17,187 nucleotides of DNA from positions 1 to 17,187 of the forward strand of contig JASHXK010000624.1 in NCBI GenBank assembly GCA_030043575.1, written 5' to 3'. Below, one piece after another: positions 1 to 6,590 of this stretch; position 1 is the first letter of the stretch; each line of letters opens with the position of its first letter. The stretch comes from Terriglobales bacterium. Its GTDB lineage: Bacteria; Acidobacteriota; Terriglobia; Terriglobales; Acidobacteriaceae. A program made the translations under genes and the position numbers. A model generated the notes under the pieces. The model did no database searches. It was not told the origin of the DNA and saw nothing but the letters and a program-made list of their open reading frames with translations.

Positions 1-192
1 CTGGACCTGGCGCTGCGCCAGAACGTCGCCTTCGTGCCGGGAGACCCGTTTTTCCCCAACCGCGACACGGGTTCGCACATGCGCCTGAATTTTTCCAACG
101 CTCAGCCGGAGCAGATTCGCGAAGGCATACGGCGCCTGTCCATCGCCGTGGCCCACGAGCTGGAGCATCGCTCGGCGGAAGTGATCGTTTAG
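1..192 (+). CDS. PLP-dependent aminotransferase, C-terminal end (partial)
   Basis: Frame 1 is open from the window edge to a TAG at 190-192 and gives 63 residues. The segment VAFVPGDPFFPN, then SHMRLNFSNA, then PEQIREGIRRLSIAV matches the C-terminal small domain of fold-type I aminotransferases of the LysN/MocR-like group, where an Arg in the 'RLNFS' strand binds the substrate carboxylate and a 'PEQI.EGI..L' helix closes the domain. Enzymes of this group transfer amino groups from amino acids to 2-oxo acids in the cytoplasm. The PLP-binding lysine lies upstream of the window, so substrate and exact subfamily (2-aminoadipate, aromatic or valine-pyruvate type) cannot be set. Family call fairly sure; the substrate is not. 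Confidence 0.75.
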   Translation: MDLALRQNVAFVPGDPFFPNRDTGSHMRLNFSNAQPEQIREGIRRLSIAVAHELEHRSAEVIV

Positions 193-272
193 AAGGATTG
201 TCGACTAGGGATTTTGGGTAGAGCTGCTCTTTGCGGCCAGCGCACATGCATAAAATCTGATAATATGATTTT

Positions 273-545
273 GTGAGAAAAACTACTATCAGCGTCACCG
301 ACGCAGCGCGCAACTTCGCTGACTGCGTTAACCGTGCGCACTACCAGGACGTCACCTTTATACTGTTGAGAAACGGATCACCGGTCGCCCGACTGGTTCC
401 GGACAGTGAGAAGGTCTGTACCGGCCGCGATCTGGCTGAAGCCCTGGCGAAGGCTCGGTTAAGCGACCAGGACCGCAGGGCCTGGCGGCGCGATCTTCGC
501 AGCGCTCATAAGACTCTGAAAGCCCCGGTTGATCGATGGCGATAA
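273..545 (+). CDS. Type II antitoxin, Phd/YefM (VapB-like) family
   Basis: A 90-residue protein whose N-terminal half (TTISVTDAARNFADCVNRA, then VTFILLRNGSPVARLVP) is the Phd/YefM fold that dimerises and binds its own promoter. The charged C-terminal tail (DRRAWRRDL to PVDRWR) is the part that in this family wraps and inhibits the toxin. The start is GTG at 273; no Shine-Dalgarno sequence precedes it, only AT-rich DNA. The stop overlaps the start of the PIN toxin gene by 10 bases, the usual coupling of such pairs. Autorepression of the pair is expected from the family but no operator was defined. The partner and layout make the call secure. Confidence 0.88.
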   Translation: MRKTTISVTDAARNFADCVNRAHYQDVTFILLRNGSPVARLVPDSEKVCTGRDLAEALAKARLSDQDRRAWRRDLRSAHKTLKAPVDRWR

Positions 546-937
546 TCCTTGACGCCGATGTCATTGTCAACGGCGAACGAGGCGCCTTCGACCTGCACGG
601 ATGGGTAGCGTCCAGGCCGGATGAGCAATTCGAAATCGCCGCCATTACCGTGGCCGAACTCTGGCACGGCGTGGAGCGCGCCTCCCAGCCTCATAGGGGC
701 AGGCGGCAGAGCTATCTCGAAGCAATTCTGGAGGCTCTGCCGATCATTCCTTACACGGAACAAACGGCGTACGAACACGCACACATCTGGGCAGAATTGG
801 AATCGTCGGGCAAGATGATCGGTTTCTACGATGTCATTGTCGCGGCGACAGCGTTGGAGCGGCGTAGCAGTCTGGCTACCTTCAATCTGCGGCACTTTTC
901 TGAAGTGAAGGGACTGACACTAATTGTTCCAAAATGA
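536..937 (+). CDS. vapC: PIN-domain ribonuclease toxin (VapC family)
   Basis: A 133-residue single PIN domain, the normal length for VapC toxins, which are Mg-dependent RNases that cleave tRNA or rRNA and are held inactive by their antitoxin. The acidic active-site set is complete: D6 in ILDADVIV, E41 in ITVAELWHG, D99 in IGFYDVIVAATAL, and the last-strand motif LATFNLRHF where N117 sits at the usual fourth polar position. ATG at 536 lies inside the antitoxin gene (10-base overlap including the antitoxin stop), so the two are translationally coupled. No disabling mutation is visible, so the toxin looks active. The RNA target cannot be read from the sequence. Confidence 0.92.
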   Translation: MAIILDADVIVNGERGAFDLHGWVASRPDEQFEIAAITVAELWHGVERASQPHRGRRQSYLEAILEALPIIPYTEQTAYEHAHIWAELESSGKMIGFYDVIVAATALERRSSLATFNLRHFSEVKGLTLIVPK

Positions 938-1076
938 CTCGCGAATGCAATGCCATGCTCCGATTCTGAGGGTGCTGACAGTTGGTCGTGAGCATTTCCC
1001 CGTGACCGCCATCACTGCGTCATGTCTCCACCCGCGATAGCTTTCTTCCATCGCGTCTTCTACGGGAGTTTCAGTC

Positions 1077-1649
1077 ATGGTACTCGCATCGGAACTAAAG
1101 TCCGGATCGGCTGTCCGTGTGGAGGGACAGATCTACAAGGTGCTGGAGGTTGATTCCAAGGCCGGCGCGGCCAAGATGGGCGGTGTCGTCAGGACCAGGC
1201 TTAGCAACGTCATCAGCGGACGCCTGTGGGAGCCGCACTTCCGACCGCAGGAGCGGCTGGAGAATCTCGAACTCGACCGCCGTAACATGGAGTTCCTCTT
1301 TGCCGATGTGGACGGTTGCACCTTCATGGATCCCACAAGCTTCGACCAAATTCTGATCCCGCTCGCCCTCGTCGGCCCGGCCGCCAGATTCCTCGAGCCG
1401 GGAATGCAGCTTCCCGTAGAGTTCTTCGCCGACCAGCCGATCAGCGTCATCTTCCCCGACGTGGTCGAGGCACGAGTCGTCGACACCGCTCCCGCGGCTC
1501 ACGCGCAACAGGACAGTACGTTGAAAGAAGCTACGCTGGAGAACGGCGCCGTGATACGCGTACCGCTCTTCATCGCACTCGGTGAGCTGATTCGCGTGGA
1601 TGTGCGAACCCTGCGCTACGTGGAACGGGCAAAGCTGGCGCGGAAGTAA
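1077..1649 (+). CDS. efp: Elongation factor P
   Basis: A 190-residue protein of normal EF-P length with all three beta-barrel domains: an N-terminal KOW-like domain (1-65), the central domain with the hallmark EFLFADVDGCTFMDPTSFDQ (about 72-91), and a C-terminal OB domain beginning at QQDSTLKEATLENG (about 144). EF-P binds the ribosome beside the P site and rescues stalling at polyproline stretches. Counting back from the conserved strand after the domain I loop, K33 falls where E. coli K34 is modified, but the tip reads AGAAKMGG rather than PGKGQ and the loop is one residue longer on its N-terminal side. GGGAG at 1064-1068 sits 8 nt before the ATG. No epmA or other modification gene is nearby. 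The gene is convergent with the YjbQ gene, stops 11 bases apart. Confidence 0.93.
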   Translation: MVLASELKSGSAVRVEGQIYKVLEVDSKAGAAKMGGVVRTRLSNVISGRLWEPHFRPQERLENLELDRRNMEFLFADVDGCTFMDPTSFDQILIPLALVGPAARFLEPGMQLPVEFFADQPISVIFPDVVEARVVDTAPAAHAQQDSTLKEATLENGAVIRVPLFIALGELIRVDVRTLRYVERAKLARK

Positions 1650-1660
1650 ATCAAAGGAAC

Positions 1661-2062
1661 CTACACCGTCTCCGCTAGCGACATGACGAGTTCGCGCTCG
1701 CGCGGGCCGTCCAGCTCAATCAGCACCACGCGCTGCCACGTGCCCAGCAGCAGCAGTCCCGCTTCAACCGCCAATTGCGCCGACGTGCCGATCATCGCCG
1801 ACAGAATGTGATCCGGCACGTGCTCGGGATTGTGTTCGTGACGATAGTCCAGCTTGGGAACCATGATGTCGAAGGCGTCCAGCATATCGAGATCGGTGCC
1901 GGGATCGAGATCGCAGGTGGTGAGCGCGGCGGTGGTGTGCAGAAGATTCAGGTGGCAGATGCCGGTCTTGTCGGCATAGTGCTTCCACAGGATCGCTTCC
2001 AGCTTCTGCGTGATGTCGATGACCTCGCGCTTCTTGTGCGTTTTGACGGCAAGACGATGCAT
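1661..2062 (-). CDS. YjbQ / UPF0047 family protein
   Basis: A 133-residue single-domain protein, the usual size of YjbQ. Signature motifs are present: LNLLHTTAALTT (H42), HEHNPEHVPDHILSAMIG (about 75-92, H85), and the C-terminal LLLGTWQRVVLIELDGPRER (about 103-122). The conserved histidines line a metal-binding site in known structures. In E. coli YjbQ has a side activity as a thiamine phosphate synthase; the main role of the family is unsettled. An AAGGTGAG Shine-Dalgarno lies just before the ATG and overlaps the stop codon of the upstream epimerase gene (8-base gap), so the two are almost certainly one transcript with coupled translation. Confidence 0.9.
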   Translation of the reverse strand: MHRLAVKTHKKREVIDITQKLEAILWKHYADKTGICHLNLLHTTAALTTCDLDPGTDLDMLDAFDIMVPKLDYRHEHNPEHVPDHILSAMIGTSAQLAVEAGLLLLGTWQRVVLIELDGPRERELVMSLAETV

Positions 2063-2070
2063 GGCTCACC

Positions 2071-3336
2071 TTATTCTTTCGGCGTGAACAACTCCAGACG
2101 AACGCGCCACGAGACCGACTCTCCCGGCTGGAGCAGCACCATGCCGGTATCCGTGCTTCCCCAGTTCTTGTTGTAAGGATCAGGTAAATTGAACTGCGGC
2201 TCAATAGCAACAAAATTCTTATCGGGCGGCGCGTAAACCTGAATGGACCTGATCTTCGGGGAAAGCGTTATCAGCCGCAAGCCATATTTGGCGGCCGGAT
2301 CAATGATCTCCGACACCGTCTGGTCGGGCGCGTTGTGCAGAAGATTGGAGTAGTTGTCATCAAGGTATTGCGCGCCCAGGGGCCGGCCGTCGGGCGCGGA
2401 GAAGTCGTAAGGCGTTGCTTTAACCGACATCCGCTGCCCGGTTGTAAAAGTATCGTCATAATTGTTCATGATGGCGCGCGTCTCGCTGGGAATGTGTAAG
2501 CGAACGTCTGCGCGATCGCCACCGGGCAGAACGAAGTAGGGATGCCAGCCAATGCCTATGGGCACCAGCCCGGGTCCGGCGTTCTTCGCCGTGACCGTCA
2601 TTTCGAAGGCATCGTGGCTGAGCGTGGCCTCGACCTCGACGTCGGTGTCGGCGAACCAGTGATCGTCGAAGTTGCCGGCATGCAGCTTGGCGCTGACAGC
2701 CGAATTCTCCACCCCATTGCGGCTGACGACATCCTCAAAATGCGACTTCCGCATCAGGCCGTGGATCGAGTGCCGCTCCGCTCCGGGCTGGCTGCCGCTC
2801 CAATTTGCCGGCAGCGTAATCTTCCTGCCGAGAATGATGGTTGTGATGGTCTTGCCGTCGGGCGAGGGATCGCCGCGAATCCGGTTCGCAAAGGGCAGCA
2901 GGATGGCGCCGCCGATCTTGAAGATCTCATTGCCAAACTCGTCGTCCTGCTTGTTCAGCAACTGCTCGGCTTCCGCCAGCGGAGGCGCATTCAGCACATC
3001 GATCTCGCCTTTGCCGGGAAGATTAGCTTTGATCTGCAGCACGGCCATGCCTCGTCCCGGCAGAAAAATGGCTTGCAGAAACTGTGGCTTAACGCGGTCG
3101 GTGACCGGCGGACGCTGCAGCGTAACGACCGGCTCCTCGCCAATCACAATTCCTGTCGGCTGCGCCGGGCTGGACCGGCGTTGCGCCGCGCCCGGCTCAT
3201 CCGGTAGTTGTTGCGCGGGAGGCTGCTCCGCCGGTTTTTGTGCCAGTACTTGTCCGCTGGCAAGGACAACGGCGATGACGACAACCCATACTTGGAAGCT
3301 CCGCGCACACAGTCTGCGAAAATGCATAGTCCGCAT
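2071..3336 (-). CDS. Secreted aldose 1-epimerase (mutarotase, GalM-like)
   Basis: A galactose-mutarotase-like protein that interconverts alpha and beta anomers of aldoses. With the start used here it has 421 residues. Seen motifs: LLPFANRIRG (about 146-155), SIHGLMR with H192, GIGWHPYFVLPG with catalytic-type H265, LDDNYSNL (about 325-332), and FVAIEPQFNLPDPYNK with the catalytic-type Glu E379. Residues 1-32 form a signal peptide (basic MHFRRLCARS, hydrophobic VWVVVIAVVLAS, QVLA|Q), followed by a Pro/Gln-rich linker of about 35 residues, so it works outside the inner membrane, unlike cytoplasmic GalM. The frame is open to an ATG at 3396, but that would put about 20 extra residues before the signal peptide; 3336 or 3327 fits better. 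No start has a clear Shine-Dalgarno. Confidence 0.85.
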   Translation of the reverse strand: MRTMHFRRLCARSFQVWVVVIAVVLASGQVLAQKPAEQPPAQQLPDEPGAAQRRSSPAQPTGIVIGEEPVVTLQRPPVTDRVKPQFLQAIFLPGRGMAVLQIKANLPGKGEIDVLNAPPLAEAEQLLNKQDDEFGNEIFKIGGAILLPFANRIRGDPSPDGKTITTIILGRKITLPANWSGSQPGAERHSIHGLMRKSHFEDVVSRNGVENSAVSAKLHAGNFDDHWFADTDVEVEATLSHDAFEMTVTAKNAGPGLVPIGIGWHPYFVLPGGDRADVRLHIPSETRAIMNNYDDTFTTGQRMSVKATPYDFSAPDGRPLGAQYLDDNYSNLLHNAPDQTVSEIIDPAAKYGLRLITLSPKIRSIQVYAPPDKNFVAIEPQFNLPDPYNKNWGSTDTGMVLLQPGESVSWRVRLELFTPKE

Positions 3337-3450
3337 CGTATTCAGGAAATCGCAGCAACTCAAGCGCCAGGAAGGTATTTGCATGGATGTAAGCATGGTC
3401 TAATGGGCGGAAGGCGTAGGGTCAACAATGGAGGAAACAGCGCGCGCAGT

Positions 3451-3469
3451 GCGACACGACTGAAGTCGC
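3451..3469. repeat. Short palindromic intergenic sequence
   Basis: In the gap upstream of the epimerase gene, GCGAC (3451-3455) and GTCGC (3465-3469) form an inverted repeat, and inside it CGACT-GA-AGTCG (3457-3468) forms a second, tighter one. The sequence is dense in dyad symmetry and outside any gene. It resembles the small REP-like palindromes scattered between genes in many bacterial genomes, but only one copy is in this window, so it could equally be an operator for the epimerase gene. Confidence 0.35.
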
Positions 3470-3559
3470 GCCCCGATACAAGCCTGACGATCTTGAAATG
3501 AACTCTAATTCAAACCGGCCTACTACTGGGTTGAGAGGTTCGCTTGATGGAACGGGCTT

Positions 3560-4024
3560 CTACGACACCAGCGCTTCGCTCAAGGCAAACTTTCTGGCGG
3601 CCAGTTGTTTACGCCGTTCGCTGAGCGCTCCCTGAATGAAGCTAACCTCGCGTCCCAGCATTCCCATTGCCTCGCGGCACAGTTCCGACTGCTCTCGCAT
3701 GATGCGCAGGAAATCTTCCTGCGAGACGTGAACCGTATCCACTTCGCTTACGGCCGTCGCCGTCAGGCTATAGGCATGACTGGTGAAGGTTGAAGGCAAG
3801 CCCAGCAGCGAGCCGAAGGAGAATGTCCGGTCGAGCTTGGGCAGGTCTTTAACGCTCATACGCACCTTGCCCTTGCTCACGAGGAACACGCCCACATTGC
3901 CGCCATCCTCTTGAAACAGAATCTGAGAAGGCGAAAAGCGTTCCTTGCGGCCGGCTGTTTCCAGAGCATTCTTCAACTCTGCGGAGACCTTCAGGATATT
4001 GGACCGGGAGACCAGAGGTTTCAT
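3560..4024 (-). CDS. CRP-fold (cyclic-nucleotide-binding-like) protein without DNA-binding domain
   Basis: A 154-residue protein with the CRP/FNR sensor barrel: FSPSQILFQEDGGNVGVFLVSKGKVRMSV (about 30-58), the cassette region FGSLLGLP (70-77), then LTATAVSEVDTVHVSQEDFLRIM (about 87-109) leading into the long dimerisation-type helix. CRP/FNR regulators are about 220-250 residues; this one ends after the helix with a basic tail and has no helix-turn-helix. The Arg that in cAMP-binding proteins contacts the phosphate is absent: the segment reads SHAYS. It may be a dimeric sensor acting through a partner, or bind another ligand. ATG 4024 was chosen; a TTG at 4069 is also in frame but lies inside the palindrome at 4059-4074. 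Confidence 0.8.
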   Translation of the reverse strand: MKPLVSRSNILKVSAELKNALETAGRKERFSPSQILFQEDGGNVGVFLVSKGKVRMSVKDLPKLDRTFSFGSLLGLPSTFTSHAYSLTATAVSEVDTVHVSQEDFLRIMREQSELCREAMGMLGREVSFIQGALSERRKQLAARKFALSEALVS

Positions 4025-4058
4025 GGAAGTGTTATGCCAAACTATCTTACCCCGATGC

Positions 4059-4074
4059 TGTGATTCCAATCACA
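4059..4074. promoter_or_regulatory. Perfect CRP-type operator TGTGA-N6-TCACA
   Basis: The 16 bases TGTGATTCCAATCACA have 7-base perfect arms around a CC centre and match the E. coli CRP core consensus at all ten core positions. The site is 35 bases upstream of the CRP-fold gene (minus strand) and about 300 upstream of the kinase-like gene (plus strand). On the minus strand, CATAAC (4036-4031) would place a start near the ATG with the operator centred about 42 bases upstream, class II activator spacing. The regulator is not in the window; the adjacent CRP-fold protein has no DNA-binding domain. Confidence 0.65.
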
Positions 4075-4305
4075 CTAGGGTGTGAGCGTAAATCGGGGGC
4101 TGGTCAAATTTGTCACGGAAGATCTGCCTTTCGACGCTTACCCGTTCCGGTGTGTCCGCATCGCGCCAAACTGTGCATCAAAGTACCAACCTGGCCCGCA
4201 CAGCGTCAGCAAAGCAGTTTCTCCGAACGCTCCAACTGTCTGAAAATAAGCTGCCCGCGCCAAATTCGGCCAAAACGGAGTTGGAGCAACACCGCTTCCT
4301 TGCGT

Positions 4306-4334
4306 TTGAACCCCATCATGCATCTCACTATAAG
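4306..4334 (+). promoter_or_regulatory. Sigma-70-type promoter of the kinase-like gene
   Basis: TTGAAC at 4306-4311 and TATAAG at 4329-4334 are separated by exactly 17 bases, the best spacing for a housekeeping promoter. Each hexamer matches consensus at 4-5 of 6 positions. The predicted start near 4341 gives a leader of about 42 bases to the ATG at 4383, which carries a good GGGGAG ribosome-binding site (4372-4377). The rest of this 358-base gap (4025-4382) holds the CRP-type site and short open frames that do not look coding. Confidence 0.55.
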
Positions 4335-4382
4335 AGATCATGTCCGGACGCGATGGGCGTGTCCGAATCCCGGGGAGAATGA

Positions 4383-5399
4383 ATGGCCGACAGCCCTCTC
4401 GACCATATCGTTGATCAGCTACGCAGTTCGGGGTCCAGTTACTTTCCACAATATTCGGAGGTAAGGTCCGCGCGCGTGGTTGGGCACACACCCAAGTCCG
4501 ATCACTACATTTATGAAATCGTGCTCGATTTTCCCGATGCCTGCGAACGGGTAAACGTCAGGATTTACCGCGGAAAATCGGGTCAGCGCAGCGCGCAGGA
4601 GCTGGCGCGCAACGAGACTCAGAATCTTCAGTTCGTTCATCAAACCGCCAAGCGTCGCAAGTTGAGGGGAATCCCGCGGCCGGTGGGCGACTTTTCCGAA
4701 CTTGGTGCCGTGGTCAGCACCAAGGTTCATGGTTTGCCATTGCAGAGCATTATCATGAAGGTCGCATTGCTTCCGGATAATGGCAATCATCGATTGCTGC
4801 AGTTGGCTGCCCGGCAAGCCGGCGAGTGGCTGCAACAGTTTCACAAGGCGACGGCAGGTGTGCCGTCTGTGATCGACAGCGACAGTTTGCTGACCGACAT
4901 GGAGAAGCTTTGTGCCAGGGCGCAAAAAGATGGGCTGCCGGAGGACTCGACCGAGGCCATTCTCATGAGCGCCAAATGCGCCTTCAGCAAGCAGAAGCGG
5001 CCGATGCGCTTCTCGGCCAGGCTGCAGGATTTCGTGCCGCTCAACGTACTGGTCTCCGAGGACGGAGTTGGTTTCTGCGAATTCGCGACTCTTGCTCGTC
5101 AAGGCCCGTCGCTTATGGACGTAGCGGTCTTTCTCGCCACCGTCGAGGCGCTGGAGAAATATCCTTTCTGCAACCGTGACCTCATTTCCGTTGTGCAGGA
5201 CGCTTTCACCGAAGCCTATGGAATAAGCTCGCAGGAGCAAGGGCTATTGACCGCGCTGAGAATGAAGGTTCTGCTGCAGATGTTCTTGCAGGGACGCGTG
5301 ACCAAGGAAAGCGCCGAACGCAAGAAAGTAATGTGGGCCAATGTGATGAAGCGCTTTTTGCAGCGTGCCGCTCAACGCTCGGCCGCTCGGGTGGCGTAG
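4383..5399 (+). CDS. Aminoglycoside-phosphotransferase-fold protein, degenerate active site
   Basis: A 338-residue protein whose pattern fits the APH / small-molecule kinase fold: RVNVRIYRG where the ATP-lysine strand should be (R60), ARNETQNLQFV with a helix-C-type Glu (E78), VVSTKVHGLPLQSII as hinge (about 110-124), AGEWLQQFH (146-154), then LQDFVPLNVLV (214-224) with catalytic-loop D216 and N221, followed by FCEFATLARQGPSLMDVAVFLA (about 231-252). Two canonical residues are changed: the usual HGD is LQD, and the metal-binding Asp of the 'DFG/IDWE' position is E233. The nucleotide lysine also seems replaced by Arg. It may be a weak kinase or a pseudokinase. An alternative is an unrelated protein with chance similarity; the C-terminal half makes the fold likely. 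It shares the gap containing the CRP-type site with the divergent CRP-fold gene. Confidence 0.6.
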   Translation: MADSPLDHIVDQLRSSGSSYFPQYSEVRSARVVGHTPKSDHYIYEIVLDFPDACERVNVRIYRGKSGQRSAQELARNETQNLQFVHQTAKRRKLRGIPRPVGDFSELGAVVSTKVHGLPLQSIIMKVALLPDNGNHRLLQLAARQAGEWLQQFHKATAGVPSVIDSDSLLTDMEKLCARAQKDGLPEDSTEAILMSAKCAFSKQKRPMRFSARLQDFVPLNVLVSEDGVGFCEFATLARQGPSLMDVAVFLATVEALEKYPFCNRDLISVVQDAFTEAYGISSQEQGLLTALRMKVLLQMFLQGRVTKESAERKKVMWANVMKRFLQRAAQRSAARVA

Positions 5400-5510
5400 A
5401 AAAGGCCGCTCTTCGCCTTTCGCTTTTCGCCGGAATGGCAGCAGGCAGGGCCCGTACTTGTCAGAACAAACTCAAAAGCAAGGATTACAGACGAACGAAC
5501 GGCGCTGCTG

Positions 5511-6374
5511 TTATTGCTTCGGCGGCGGCGTTGTTCCGCTGGGCTGCTGCGCGTCTCCCTTCGAGATCTCCTGTCCCTCATACGTGATCCGCGACTTGGC
5601 TCCGTAGCGCTTGTAGTTCCTGTATTTCACGATGTAGCGCATTTCGACATCTTCATTGCTGAAGTGCAGCGTATCTTGGGCGTAGGTGTAGGTCGGGAAC
5701 CAGTACTTGTTGTCGATCTGTTCGCGCCAGGTGGTGTATTTCGGGGAGAGGTTCTCTTTCTCGGGGTGTTTCGGATTGTGGACTTGGGGAACAGTTTCGC
5801 CATAGACCTTGACGATCTGCAGGTCGTGATCGTCAACCCAGATTCGGCCCTGAAAATAGCGTTCGCCCTTCTCCATTTGCTTGGGTGCGACATCGAAGAC
5901 GTAGGTTCCCAGCTCATCTTCCTTCTGCCGGCCAATGTAGAGCACTTGATATTTGCCAATATCATCGCTGGTCAGGACGAAGGGCAGCCGATGGCGGATG
6001 TCGTCGTAGTCCGCCTCGGTCATGATGACCTTTTCCAGCGACGACTGCGGAGCAAAGGTCACCTGTTCGATGCGCTTCCCGTTGTCGTCGAAGAGAATAT
6101 CGCTGACCTGATGATACTGACCATCGACCGTGTTGCCGTCCAGCGTTTGGATCGTGACATCCTGCGTATACGTATATTGCTCGCGTGCGATCTTGAACTG
6201 TTTTTCTTTGGCAGCGAACTTCTGCACGATTTCGTCAACTGTGATGCCTTGCGGTTGCGAGGGATCGAGCTTGCCTTCACCGCGGTCGTCGGCCACGGCA
6301 GGCAGAACCAGGCACAAGGCCAATAGAGACAAAAACATCGGTCCCGCATAGGAAGCGAATGGGCGGTACTTCAT
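5511..6374 (-). CDS. Secreted LolA-like (outer-membrane lipoprotein-sorting-like) protein
   Basis: A 287-residue exported protein with signal peptide 1-28 (hydrophobic FLSLLALCLVLPAVA, then DD). The mature part has alternating strands and the stretch YFQGRIWVDDHDLQIVKVYG, a pattern seen in LolA/outer-membrane lipoprotein-sorting-like proteins with a curved beta-sheet that binds lipid moieties; the C terminus is a Gln/Pro-rich tail. The role here is inferred only from this fold resemblance. ATG 6374 is preferred because AAGGTG lies 6 bases before it; GTG 6383 and ATG 6380 are in frame but overlap that ribosome-binding site. A -10 like box TACAAT (complement of 6393-6398) sits just upstream. 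It is divergent from the acyltransferase and convergent with the kinase-like gene. Confidence 0.65.
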   Translation of the reverse strand: MKYRPFASYAGPMFLSLLALCLVLPAVADDRGEGKLDPSQPQGITVDEIVQKFAAKEKQFKIAREQYTYTQDVTIQTLDGNTVDGQYHQVSDILFDDNGKRIEQVTFAPQSSLEKVIMTEADYDDIRHRLPFVLTSDDIGKYQVLYIGRQKEDELGTYVFDVAPKQMEKGERYFQGRIWVDDHDLQIVKVYGETVPQVHNPKHPEKENLSPKYTTWREQIDNKYWFPTYTYAQDTLHFSNEDVEMRYIVKYRNYKRYGAKSRITYEGQEISKGDAQQPSGTTPPPKQ

Positions 6375-6550
6375 AGGCATCACCTTAGCAATATTGTAGT
6401 CGATCGATCAGACGTTCAGTCGCTTCGCAGAGCCTATAGCAAATTCCAGCCCAACGATTTCGCAGTGCGCCGAGGCATCGCAGCCGTGACCGCACGCCCC
6501 GGTCGATCCTCATCTTTTGTTTATGAATCACACACTCCCGTGACACTTGT

Positions 6551-6579
6551 TTGACGGGAAACCGGCTCGTCCGTTTAAC
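6551..6579 (+). promoter_or_regulatory. Putative promoter of the acyltransferase gene, almost leaderless
   Basis: TTGACG (6551-6556) and TTTAAC (6574-6579) are 17 bases apart. The predicted transcription start, around 6586, is only about five bases before the GTG start at 6591, and no Shine-Dalgarno sequence exists upstream of that GTG. If real, the mRNA would be nearly leaderless. The -10 box matches consensus at only 4 of 6 positions. Confidence 0.4.
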
Positions 6580-6590
6580 ATAGCTGTAAA

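Noticed and set aside
273..937. Toxin-antitoxin pair as part of a new defence system
   Set aside because: Both proteins match standard Phd/YefM and PIN families with intact motifs, and no other defence gene is nearby.
1033..1055. CGCGAT / ATCGCG hairpin upstream of efp
   Set aside because: Six-base stem with an 11-base loop and no T-run; may be chance.
4024..4069. TTG start at 4069 for the CRP-fold gene, adding 15 residues
   Set aside because: It lies inside the CRP-type palindrome, and the ATG at 4024 gives a normal N terminus for the domain.
4110..4382. Open frames in the gap upstream of the kinase-like gene
   Set aside because: No ribosome-binding site or family pattern, and they run across the predicted promoter.
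5401..5420. AAAGGC / GCCTTT hairpin after the kinase-like gene
   Set aside because: Only six pairs with an eight-base loop; too weak to call a terminator although the position between convergent genes is suitable.
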